A stretch of 64,000 nt of DNA, taken from positions 248,001-312,000 of the forward strand of contig NZ_WTYW01000002.1 in assembly GCF_009827635.1 (NCBI RefSeq), in the 5' to 3' direction. How positions within the stretch are numbered: the first letter of the stretch is position 1; every line of letters begins with the position of its first letter. Shown piece after piece: positions 40,002 through 47,427 of the stretch. The notes under the pieces were generated by a model. The model was not told where the DNA came from. It did not search any database and worked only from the letters and a program-made list of their open reading frames with translations. This DNA is from Parapontixanthobacter aurantiacus (GTDB taxonomy: Bacteria; Pseudomonadota; Alphaproteobacteria; Sphingomonadales; Sphingomonadaceae). A program made the translations under genes and the position numbers.

Positions 40002-40750
40002 TCTCGGCGCTCATATTGGCTGGGACCCGGCCGGGCGACGATCCGCTGGCAGGGACGGAAGGCAAGCCACACAAGGCCCTCATCGAAATACAGGATACGC
40101 CCCTTCTCGAACGCGTTGTGAGGGCACTGCGCGCAGCCGGAATGGACCGGATCGGCGTATCGTGCGACGAGGGGCCCGTTGCCGAACTCGCCCGCGCATT
40201 GCGGTGTGAAGTCATGCCGACCGGAAACGGGCCAAGCGATAGCGCCAGCATCGCCTTTAACGCATTCGGAGCGCCGCTTCTCGTGACGACCGTCGATCAT
40301 GCGCTCTTGCGCCCCGAATGGGTTCGCGAGCTTATCGAGGGCACGCCTGCCGATTCCGATCTGAGTGTTGCGCTGGCAAAGCGCGAGGATATCGAGACCG
40401 CCATGCCCGGCAGCCAGCGGACCTATCTGCGGTTTGCCGATGGGGCGTGGTCGGGCTGCAATCTCTTCTATCTGCAGACTTTTCGTGCTGCTGCCGCCCT
40501 CAAGGCTTGGCGCCTTGTGGAAAAGGATCGCAAGCGTCCCTGGCGCCTCGTCAGCAGGCTGGGTCTTGCGGTACTCGTGTCCTACAGCCTTGGGCGACTC
40601 GGTTTAGGGGACGGGATCGGTCGTCTGGGCCGTCGTCTGGGGATCAAGGCGAGCCTGGTAAGGGTGACGGACGGATTGGCGGCGGTGGACGTCGACAAGC
40701 CGAGAGACCTCGAAGACATTCGTAATTTTTTGGCCCGGACGGCGATCTGA
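39998..40750 (+). CDS. MobA-like NTP transferase domain protein
   Basis: Nucleotidyltransferase of 250 residues. The motif ILAGTRPGDDPLAGTEGKPHKALIEIQDTPLLERVV resembles the nucleotide-binding region of sugar-1-phosphate and molybdopterin nucleotidyltransferases, and VTTVDHALLRPEWV holds a likely metal-binding Asp. WSGCNLFYLQTFRAAAALKAWR and AAVDVDKPRDLEDI close the fold. The start is GTG at 39998 with GGAG upstream. Its neighbours (glycosyltransferase and glycerophosphotransferase-like genes) suggest it activates an alcohol phosphate for polymer synthesis; this is inference. Confidence 0.82.
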   Translation: MISALILAGTRPGDDPLAGTEGKPHKALIEIQDTPLLERVVRALRAAGMDRIGVSCDEGPVAELARALRCEVMPTGNGPSDSASIAFNAFGAPLLVTTVDHALLRPEWVRELIEGTPADSDLSVALAKREDIETAMPGSQRTYLRFADGAWSGCNLFYLQTFRAAAALKAWRLVEKDRKRPWRLVSRLGLAVLVSYSLGRLGLGDGIGRLGRRLGIKASLVRVTDGLAAVDVDKPRDLEDIRNFLARTAI

Positions 40751-40885
40751 CGAGAAGAGAGTTGCTGGCTGTCCGGCGCGCGACAAAGCCGAACTTTATC
40801 TCCGCCGCTATGGCTAAAATCGCGGCGATCCTTCCTTCAGGTCGACGAATTGCCAGATCAGACAGGACGACCCGAAACGATCCAA

Positions 40886-40915
40886 GGGCCCAATCCCTAG
40901 GATTTCTCTGGGTCC
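40886..40915. repeat. Nested inverted repeat
   Basis: GGGCCCA at 40886-40892 and TGGGTCC at 40909-40915 can pair with one G-T; inside them AATCC at 40892-40896 and GGATT at 40900-40904 form a smaller hairpin with a CTA loop. The two stems share one base, so they are alternatives. A weak terminator for the nucleotidyltransferase gene is possible. Confidence 0.35.
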
Positions 40916-41029
40916 TATAGATTATTTGGGAGAACGTGAGAAGAACAAATGGTGCCCAGAAGAGGCATCACATTCGAACTTCTTTTCCGTTTAATTTCTG
41001 ATGTTTAGATATTTCGGTCAAGCTGAAAA

Positions 41030-41050
41030 GCCCGCAAAAGGCCCGCAAAA
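41030..41050. repeat. Tandem 10-base direct repeat
   Basis: GCCCGCAAAA occurs at 41030-41039 and again at 41041-41050, a period of 11 bases or one helical turn. Two copies only; could be a binding site or chance. Confidence 0.35.
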
Positions 41051-41200
41051 TCCCTCTAATGTATTGGTTCGATGCCTTTTTTAGGACTCGGAATTTCAAT
41101 TTCAAACTTGACCGCGGAGTAGGTCGTTATCCGCTTTGCGCTCCAATCTCCGCTATTCTACGGGCTGCGCGCTCTGCCCGGAAGCAGTCATCCGTTCGGT

Positions 41201-42151
41201 TTACTTTAAATCATCGATATTCGTTCCAGCTTCTCTTCTTTTTGGCCGATAGTCTGGGAGGGGAGGATTTGATGTAATTCCCTCAACCTGAATATCTTCG
41301 ATTTTTTCACTGAGAGGAGCAAGTTCGCGACTAAGCTCGCGAAGGTCCGTTTCACCTTCAACCAAAGAATCTTCGACCGCCGGAATGCCACTCCTTATCT
41401 GGGAAAGTTTGTTTTCAGCGTTCTGCACCCCCTCCCTGAATTGGCGAAGGCGTCGTTGCGCGATAGCAGAAGCGCTCCGCCCTGAGATCCGCCGATCTGC
41501 ATCTCGAAGATTATTTCCCCATCCACCAACCCTTTGCCCTAAGTCTAACAATCTTCCTTTTGTTGAGGCCAATCGTTCGTCCCAACCTTCGGCGTCCGAT
41601 GCGAGTGCGGCCGTCGTGACTCGAAGCCGGACAAGATCGGAGGTGATCACCCGTTGCTTTTCTGGCTCCAGTCCTTCGTTCAGAGCGCGAATGCTATTTG
41701 CCACGGTCTCTACAGTGGCGGTCGCATCCCTCCCCAATAGTCCGGTTTCGTCCGCGGCGGGAATGATCTTTTTTCCTGACTTGTCGGTGTAAATGCCCTG
41801 ACGACCCCGTCGGCCCTCGAGCACGAGCGCAGCCTCTCCAGTTATCAGATCCGTGCTGATTGTCGCTTCAAGGCCGTGGACTTTCGCCGCAGAAGGATCG
41901 AGAGTCAGAACAACGACCACGTTTTCCGGTTCATTTTCCGCCAGACGGACCGATGTTACCTGTCCCACAGGGACTCCCGATAGTGTTACAGTCGATCCCG
42001 ACTGAAGGCCTTCCACGGAGCGATCAAACTTGATCTGATATGTTTCCTGATTTGGTCTGGGATCGATTAGCCACATCGCGAAAGCGATGGTCGTAAGCAT
42101 CAGAATGCCAACGATCCACGCCACTAGGGAGAAGTTTGCGTTAGTTTCCAT
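41201..42151 (-). CDS. Orphan MCE/MlaD domain protein
   Basis: Protein of 316 residues with an N-terminal anchor (SLVAWIVGILMLTTIAFAMWLI) followed by an MCE/MlaD domain: FDRSVEGLQSGSTVTLSGVPVGQVTSVRLAE and STDLITGEAALVLEG. The remainder is helical and partly coiled coil (about residues 200-290), ending with a polar tail. MCE proteins form hexameric rings that move phospholipids or other lipids across the periplasm, normally with an ABC permease (MlaE) and ATPase (MlaF). None of these lie nearby. Its ATG overlaps the end of the MarR-like gene by 28 bases. Base composition is lower in GC than the core genes. Confidence 0.82.
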   Translation of the reverse strand: METNANFSLVAWIVGILMLTTIAFAMWLIDPRPNQETYQIKFDRSVEGLQSGSTVTLSGVPVGQVTSVRLAENEPENVVVVLTLDPSAAKVHGLEATISTDLITGEAALVLEGRRGRQGIYTDKSGKKIIPAADETGLLGRDATATVETVANSIRALNEGLEPEKQRVITSDLVRLRVTTAALASDAEGWDERLASTKGRLLDLGQRVGGWGNNLRDADRRISGRSASAIAQRRLRQFREGVQNAENKLSQIRSGIPAVEDSLVEGETDLRELSRELAPLSEKIEDIQVEGITSNPPLPDYRPKRREAGTNIDDLK

Positions 42152-42669
42152 CTAGCACGCCGCCAGCGGTTTGTTCGTCCGGCAGAGGGCCGGTGCAATG
42201 AAAGTTCGCGTCCCGCATGCTCCATTCGGTTGTCCGCTATAGAACATGACCGAGGTTCGTCCCCTGGCGCAATCGCCACGAGCGGGGCATCCGGGCGCGT
42301 CGAATGTGTTTTGGTTTGAGATCGGCCTAGTCCCAACACGGGCGTGATGCCGCCCCGCCCGTGGCGACCGAATATTGCTATGACTTGCGCAAGCCGCGTC
42401 CGGTCACTCAAGCGCGAAGGCGTCATGTCTTCCAGGCCGCTGCTGGAGGATGTGATTTCAAGTCTCCTGGCGATGTCCGTCTGGTTCAGGGCAGGAGCTC
42501 TGATGAGCTGCGCCAACACACGCCACTGCGTACGATTGAGGCTCAGCGGCTGTGCTCGGTCATCGAATGCCTTGCGCGCGGCGCGGCTGATCTGGTCCAT
42601 CATGAAGATCGCTCGATCATCGTGGGTGATGACATTGTCGAGTGCGAGAGTGCCCTCATCTTCTGGCAT
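42124..42669 (-). pseudogene. MarR-family regulator, broken after HTH helix
   Basis: The first 72 residues look like a MarR regulator: IFMMDQISRAARKAFDDRAQPLSLNRTQWRVLAQLIRAPALNQTDIARRLEI, that is dimerisation helix, wing helix and recognition-helix start. After that (about residue 73 onward) the frame reads SSSSGLEDMTPSRLSDRTRL and then low-complexity Arg/Pro-rich sequence with no wing or C-terminal dimer helices. No other frame restores the family pattern by eye. It is divergent from an EmrA-EmrB-OMF operon, where a MarR repressor is expected. Probable truncation by rearrangement, although a short functional protein cannot be excluded. Confidence 0.6.
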
Positions 42670-42777
42670 GAGACATTCCTATCGATCGGAGAAAAATAGT
42701 AAAGGACTTTCGCATTTTGTTTTGGCCGCTATATCGCTCGCGCAGCGGCTCAAACGATGGCGAGGAGCGAAATAATC

Positions 42778-43905
42778 ATGGCGGACGAGACAGCAGGGGC
42801 TAGCGATGAAGGCGCACGTCCGACGGGGTTGTCCAGTCCGCGGGTCCGGCTGGGTCTGCTGATCGCCGGCATTCTGGTCCTGCTCGCCGGGAGCTACTGG
42901 TATTACAATCATCAGACGTACGGCAGATTCCAGCAGTCCACCGACAACGCTTATATTGCCGCCGACAGCGTCATCATCTCCCCCAAAATTGCGGGCTACG
43001 TCGAGCGCGTATTAGTGACGGAGAATCAAACGGTCGCGTCGGGCGATGCACTTGTCCAGCTGGACGTGCGAGATTATCGTGCCCAAACGAACCAGGTCGA
43101 AGCCCAGATCGCCGCGTCGCTCGCCGGAGCAGATACGGTACGCGCCCAGCAACAAGAGCAGGACGCGGCAATTGCCCAGGCCCGTGCACAGCTCGCAGCA
43201 GCATCTGCACAGGCTGGTCTCGCTGCTGAGCAGGTTGTCCGGTACCGCCCCCTTGCCGCTTCGGGAGCGGAGCCGCGCGAGAGGCTCGATCAGCTGGAGG
43301 CCCAGGCCAGAGAAGCGCAGGCTCAAGTCGCGGCAGCGCGCGCCGCGCTCACGGCGGCACAGCGCCGACAGAACACGCTTAGCGAGCAGATAGACCAGGC
43401 CAATTCGCAAGCCAACGCCGCTCGTGCGCAACTCGAGGCCGCCCGTCTGAACCTGTCATCGACCACGCTCCAGGCCAGTATTTCCGGGCGGGTGGGTGAC
43501 CTCACGGTCCGACCTGGACAATTTGTCCAGCCTGGCCAACGCCTTATGAGCCTCGTACCGACCGACCGCCTCTACGTGACAGCAAATTTCAAGGAAACGC
43601 AGCTCGGACTTGTCCGCCCGGGGCAACCCGTCACCTTGGAAATCGACGCGCTGCCGGACCTCGAGCTATTAGGAAGAGTGGAAAGCATCGCCCCCGGGAC
43701 CGGGGCAGAATTCTCGATCCTACCTCCGCAAAACGCGACGGGTAATTTCACCAAGATCGTTCAGCGCGTCCCGGTGCGCATATCCATTCAGGCTTCGCCC
43801 GAGATCCTGCGTCTGCTGGTGCCGGGCATGTCTGTTGTCGCGAGTGTCGATACGCGCGCCGCTAGAGACCAACTCGATTCGATCCGCAACGCGGCCGGAG
43901 ACTGA
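42778..43905 (+). CDS. HlyD/EmrA-type membrane fusion protein
   Basis: Periplasmic adaptor of 375 residues of a tripartite efflux pump. The N-terminal anchor is LGLLIAGILVLLAGSYWYY, then a lipoyl half-motif, a long alpha-helical hairpin (Ala/Gln-rich, about residues 95-230) and the second lipoyl half (TLQASISGRVGDLTVRPGQFVQPGQ). The beta-barrel part follows (TANFKETQLGLVRPGQPVTLEIDALPD). This is the EmrA pattern. The ATG at 42778 is preceded by GGAGCGAAATAATC; ATG 42757 is possible. It is cotranscribed with emrB and the outer-membrane factor gene. Confidence 0.93.
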   Translation: MADETAGASDEGARPTGLSSPRVRLGLLIAGILVLLAGSYWYYNHQTYGRFQQSTDNAYIAADSVIISPKIAGYVERVLVTENQTVASGDALVQLDVRDYRAQTNQVEAQIAASLAGADTVRAQQQEQDAAIAQARAQLAAASAQAGLAAEQVVRYRPLAASGAEPRERLDQLEAQAREAQAQVAAARAALTAAQRRQNTLSEQIDQANSQANAARAQLEAARLNLSSTTLQASISGRVGDLTVRPGQFVQPGQRLMSLVPTDRLYVTANFKETQLGLVRPGQPVTLEIDALPDLELLGRVESIAPGTGAEFSILPPQNATGNFTKIVQRVPVRISIQASPEILRLLVPGMSVVASVDTRAARDQLDSIRNAAGD

Positions 43906-43908
43906 CCG

Positions 43909-45462
43909 ATGGCAGGCGCCGCTGCAGCGGTTTCGCCGCCGGTCGAAAAGGCCGATGCTACGGCCTGGATCGCCGTAGCCGCCGGTGCGCTGGGGGCGAT
44001 GCTGGCAACGCTTGACATCTCGATCGTCAATTCGGCGCTGCCGACGATCCAGGGGGAAATCGGCGCGACCGGAACCGAAGGCACCTGGATCGCGACAGCC
44101 TTCCTTGTTGCCGAGATCATCATCATCCCTCTGAGCGCGTGGCTGGAAAGACTGCTCGGCCTTCGCACGCTGCTCATCGTCGCGGTTTCTGCCTTCACGG
44201 CCTTTTCGGTGTTGTGCGGCATTGCCACCGATCTGACGACGATGATCATCGGTCGCACCGGTCAAGGGTTCATGGGCGGCGCGCTTATTCCAACCGCCAT
44301 GACCATCGTCGCAAAGCGACTGCCTCCATCGCAACAGCCGATTGGCATGGCGCTCTTCGGAATGACCGTGGTTCTTGGGCCGGTAATGGGCCCGTTGGTG
44401 GGGGGCTGGCTTACCGAGAACCTGAGCTGGCACTACGCCTTCTTCGTCAACGTGCCCGTCTGCGCGTTGCTCCTTGCTTTACTATTCATCGGGCTACCCC
44501 ATGAAAAGCCCGACTGGGTTTACCTGCGCGAGGCTGATTGGGCGGGAATAGCTGGTATGATCCTTGGGTTGGGTGGGCTGACCATCGTTCTGGAAGAAGG
44601 CCACCGTGAGGAGTGGTTCGATTCCACGCTGATCGTCCAGCTCACACTGATGACGGTCGTGGGTTTTGCACTTCTGACCTACGGACAGCTTTACGCGCGC
44701 AAACCCGTGCTCAAATTGCGCCTGATGCTCAGCAGGCAGTTTGCCAGCGTCGTGGTGATGGCACTGGCGCTTGGCATGGTCATGTATGGCTCGACCTACG
44801 TGATCCCGCAATTTCTCGCGATAATTTCCGATTATAATGCCTTGCAGACCGGACTTGTGATCTTCTGGATGGGCGTTCCGGCTTTCCTGTTGATGCCCGT
44901 TCTCCCGTTCATGATCCGCAGGATTCACATCCGCATTGCGGTCGGCGCGGGCATGTTCATCATGGCGCTAAGCTGTTTCGTCAGCATAAATCTGACAGCG
45001 GAATCGGGAGGTGGAGTGTTCACCGAAAGCCAGTTCCTGCGTGGCATCGGCATGATCCTCACGATGATGTTCCTCAACCAGGCGACGGTAGCTTCGGTTG
45101 CCAAGGAGGATGCCGGCGATGCTTCGGGCATCTTCAACGCGGCGCGAAACCTCGGGGGCTCGTTCGCGCTCGCGGGGCTTGCCTCGTTCCAGGATCAGCG
45201 CCAGTGGCATCATAGTCGACGCATGGAAGAAACCCTCAACGCTAACAGCCCCCGGCTACAGGAATACCTGGACGGCATGACGGCGTCGCTGGGCAGCCCA
45301 CAGGCCGCGCTGGAGATGCTTTCCGGCATCATTCAGCGCGATGCGTTCGTGATGACCTACAACGATGTCTTTTTCGCCATGGGCGCGATTACCCTGGTCA
45401 CGGTGCCGCTGGTACTGTTCCTCAAGCCTCTCCCGAAGAACTTATCCCTTTCGATGCACTGA
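43909..45462 (+). CDS. EmrB/QacA family MFS efflux transporter
   Basis: Drug:H+ antiporter of the DHA2 group, 517 residues with about fourteen hydrophobic helices. The start contains GAMLATLDISIVNSALPTIQGEIG, the DHA2 motif D1, and GRTGQGFMGGALIPTAMTIV plus GPVMGPLVGGWLTENLSWHYAFFVNVP, motif C. It begins three bases after the adaptor gene. With the adaptor and outer-membrane factor it should export hydrophobic toxicants, uncouplers or antibiotics across both membranes. Substrate specificity is unknown. Confidence 0.94.
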   Translation: MAGAAAAVSPPVEKADATAWIAVAAGALGAMLATLDISIVNSALPTIQGEIGATGTEGTWIATAFLVAEIIIIPLSAWLERLLGLRTLLIVAVSAFTAFSVLCGIATDLTTMIIGRTGQGFMGGALIPTAMTIVAKRLPPSQQPIGMALFGMTVVLGPVMGPLVGGWLTENLSWHYAFFVNVPVCALLLALLFIGLPHEKPDWVYLREADWAGIAGMILGLGGLTIVLEEGHREEWFDSTLIVQLTLMTVVGFALLTYGQLYARKPVLKLRLMLSRQFASVVVMALALGMVMYGSTYVIPQFLAIISDYNALQTGLVIFWMGVPAFLLMPVLPFMIRRIHIRIAVGAGMFIMALSCFVSINLTAESGGGVFTESQFLRGIGMILTMMFLNQATVASVAKEDAGDASGIFNAARNLGGSFALAGLASFQDQRQWHHSRRMEETLNANSPRLQEYLDGMTASLGSPQAALEMLSGIIQRDAFVMTYNDVFFAMGAITLVTVPLVLFLKPLPKNLSLSMH

Positions 45463-45469
45463 GAACTCT

Positions 45470-46987
45470 ATGCGCAAGACCCTAACCCTCCTCGCTCCCA
45501 TGGCGCTCCTCGCGGGTTGCATGTCCGGTCCCGACTATGCCGGTCCCCCGCAACTTGCGACCGCCGCAGGCAATGCGTTCGTACGCGCCGGCCCCGAAAT
45601 CGATCCGTTTGCGCCGATTGCCGGCGACTGGTGGACGCTGCTCGGCGATCCGGTTCTCAATGAACTGGAGGCGCGCGCGCTGGTCGGCAATCCGGGCGTG
45701 GCCGCGGCGCGCGCTCGCATCGAACAGGCAAGGGCTTCTGTCCGCCAGGAGCGCGCCAACCGGCTACCCGCCGTGGCTGCGCAGGCGACTGCGGTCCAGG
45801 CGAATATCCCAGGGCTAGATATCGGCAGTGGCCCGCCCCCGGGATCGCCCGGCGCTCCTGCAGACACCGAAGAGCAGGACAGCCTCAGCGTCTACAACGT
45901 CGGGCTCAATGCAAACTGGGAGATCGATTTCGCTGGGGGGCAGGCACGGCGTGTCGAGGCCATTAACGCTCAGGCTGCGGCCTCGGTGGCGAACGCCGAG
46001 GATGCGAAAGTCCAGCTCGCCGCCGAAATCGCGCGGGCGTATGTGAGCCTGCGAGAAGCGCAAGGGCGGCTCGAGCTTGTCCAGCGAGAGCGCGACTTGC
46101 AGCAGCAAATTCTCGAACTGACCTATCAGCGCTATACACAGGGCGCTCTCGCGCTGTTCCCGGTCGGTAACGCGAACGCCGAGCTCGAACTGCTCAAGTC
46201 GCAGATCGCGGAAGCTCAAGCGGACATCGATGTATTCAAAGACACGCTCGCGGTGCTGACGGGCGAAGCGCCCGGCGCACTCGACGGGCTCCTGGCGGCT
46301 CAGGCCGAAATTCCGCTTCCCCCCGAACGGGTCGCGGTGGGCGATCCCGCAGCGCTAATAGCGCGGCGGCCGGATGTTCGAGCCGCCGAACGCATGCTGG
46401 CCGCGGCGAATGCGCGCATTGGCGTGGCAGAGGCTGCTCGCTTCCCCAAGATTTCCTTCATGGGGATTCTCGGTTTGGGCGGATCGGAGCCCGACGACAT
46501 CCTGGACCCGGGCAACTTATCGGCAATCGCTTTGCCGCGGCTGCAGTGGAACCTGCTTGATTTCGGCCGCACGGCAGCATCGATCGATCAGGCCGAGAGT
46601 GCGCGCGACGAGGCCGAAGCGCGCTATCTTGAAGTGGTCCTGGGCGCACTACGCGACGCCGAACAATCGCTTGCTCGGTTCGGGCAACAAAGAGCCAACG
46701 TAGCCGCGCTGGCGCAGATCAGTCGGCAGGCCGACACGGCTGCGGAGCTTAACGAGCAACGCCGCGCCGCGGGGGTAATCTCGCAAGGCGAACTCAACAC
46801 TTCGATCCGCAAGCGCGAACAGGCCAGAGCAAATCTCGATCGGGCGATCGCCGCCATGACAAATGGCTGGATCGCGATCCAGAAGTCGCTTGGGTTGGGA
46901 TGGGTCGAATTGTCTCGCGACAATCGCACGTCGGTTGAGCCAGCTCCGGTCGATCGAAAATCAGTTATGAAACCTGAACAGAGTTAG
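45470..46987 (+). CDS. NodT-family outer-membrane efflux lipoprotein
   Basis: TolC-like outer-membrane factor of 505 residues. The lipobox LLAGC places the lipidated cysteine at residue 17. Two OEP repeats occupy the rest; typical stretches are GDWWTLLGDPVLNELEARALVGNPGVAAARARIEQARASVRQERANRLP and RRPDVRAAERMLAAANARIGVAEAARFPKISF. The ATG at 45470 follows the emrB stop by seven bases. It completes the EmrAB pump as the exit duct. The longer upstream frame would lie inside emrB and is rejected. Confidence 0.94.
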   Translation: MRKTLTLLAPMALLAGCMSGPDYAGPPQLATAAGNAFVRAGPEIDPFAPIAGDWWTLLGDPVLNELEARALVGNPGVAAARARIEQARASVRQERANRLPAVAAQATAVQANIPGLDIGSGPPPGSPGAPADTEEQDSLSVYNVGLNANWEIDFAGGQARRVEAINAQAAASVANAEDAKVQLAAEIARAYVSLREAQGRLELVQRERDLQQQILELTYQRYTQGALALFPVGNANAELELLKSQIAEAQADIDVFKDTLAVLTGEAPGALDGLLAAQAEIPLPPERVAVGDPAALIARRPDVRAAERMLAAANARIGVAEAARFPKISFMGILGLGGSEPDDILDPGNLSAIALPRLQWNLLDFGRTAASIDQAESARDEAEARYLEVVLGALRDAEQSLARFGQQRANVAALAQISRQADTAAELNEQRRAAGVISQGELNTSIRKREQARANLDRAIAAMTNGWIAIQKSLGLGWVELSRDNRTSVEPAPVDRKSVMKPEQS

Positions 46988-47427
46988 GATAAGTTTTCTC
47001 AGAAGTCTGCCCCGCAGCCCCTTCCAACTTTTCCTAACGCGTCAGCACCTCGTGCACTACGACCCAATCTTGGATCATAGGGGTCAGCATGTTTCCGCCT
47101 TTCGCAGAGTGCGTTTGCCAGTATCACCATCGGATATCCCGATTGCACTATTCGGTGACTCTTCATTGTCGTTTCTATGTAAGGCCTTAAGCTTTCCGCG
47201 AGCATCTCGTAGCGACATCAACGAGCGATCGTACAGGCATTTCGAGTGCAGCTCGCATTTGGCCGGTTCGATGACCGCCTCGTCGGTAGGCTTACGAGGC
47301 GGTCATCGAGCATTACGCCGCTCTGGAAAAGCTATAAAGTCATGGGTCGAAATACGAACTAGCTGGCACTGTCCGTTCGGGTCGTTGGGAGGACCACCGA
47401 TCTCCCCGCCAACACGATCTGGACCTG
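46988..47427. other. 440-base intergenic region
   Basis: No credible gene: ORFs here (for example 47052-47438) lack ribosome binding sites and recognisable families. It contains a long perfect inverted repeat (47268-47309). It separates the plus-strand efflux operon from the 3' end of the minus-strand TonB receptor gene, so both transcripts converge here. Confidence 0.6.
47268..47309. repeat. 16-base perfect inverted repeat between convergent genes
   Basis: TCGATGACCGCCTCGT at 47268-47283 pairs perfectly with ACGAGGCGGTCATCGA at 47294-47309 around a 10-base loop. It lies between convergent transcripts. No T-run follows on either strand, so it could be a bidirectional Rho-assisted terminator or a remnant of a mobile-element end. 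Confidence 0.75.

Larger units (their letters stand above)
40751..41200. other. 450-base intergenic region, AT-richer
   Basis: No convincing gene. The only ORF (41059-41277) lacks a ribosome binding site and family similarity. The region is visibly richer in A+T than the flanking core genes and holds a nested stem-loop (40886-40915) and a short tandem repeat (41030-41050). It marks the transition into an accessory segment. Confidence 0.6.

Noticed and set aside
41041-41090. TTCGA-containing stretch resembling a tRNA T-arm
   Set aside because: Only GGTTCGAT is tRNA-like; no acceptor, D or anticodon arms can be built, so no tRNA or att site is called.
41059-41277. 72-codon ORF in the 40.75-41.2 kb gap
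   Set aside because: No ribosome binding site, no recognisable family, and it overlaps the end of the MCE gene on the other strand.
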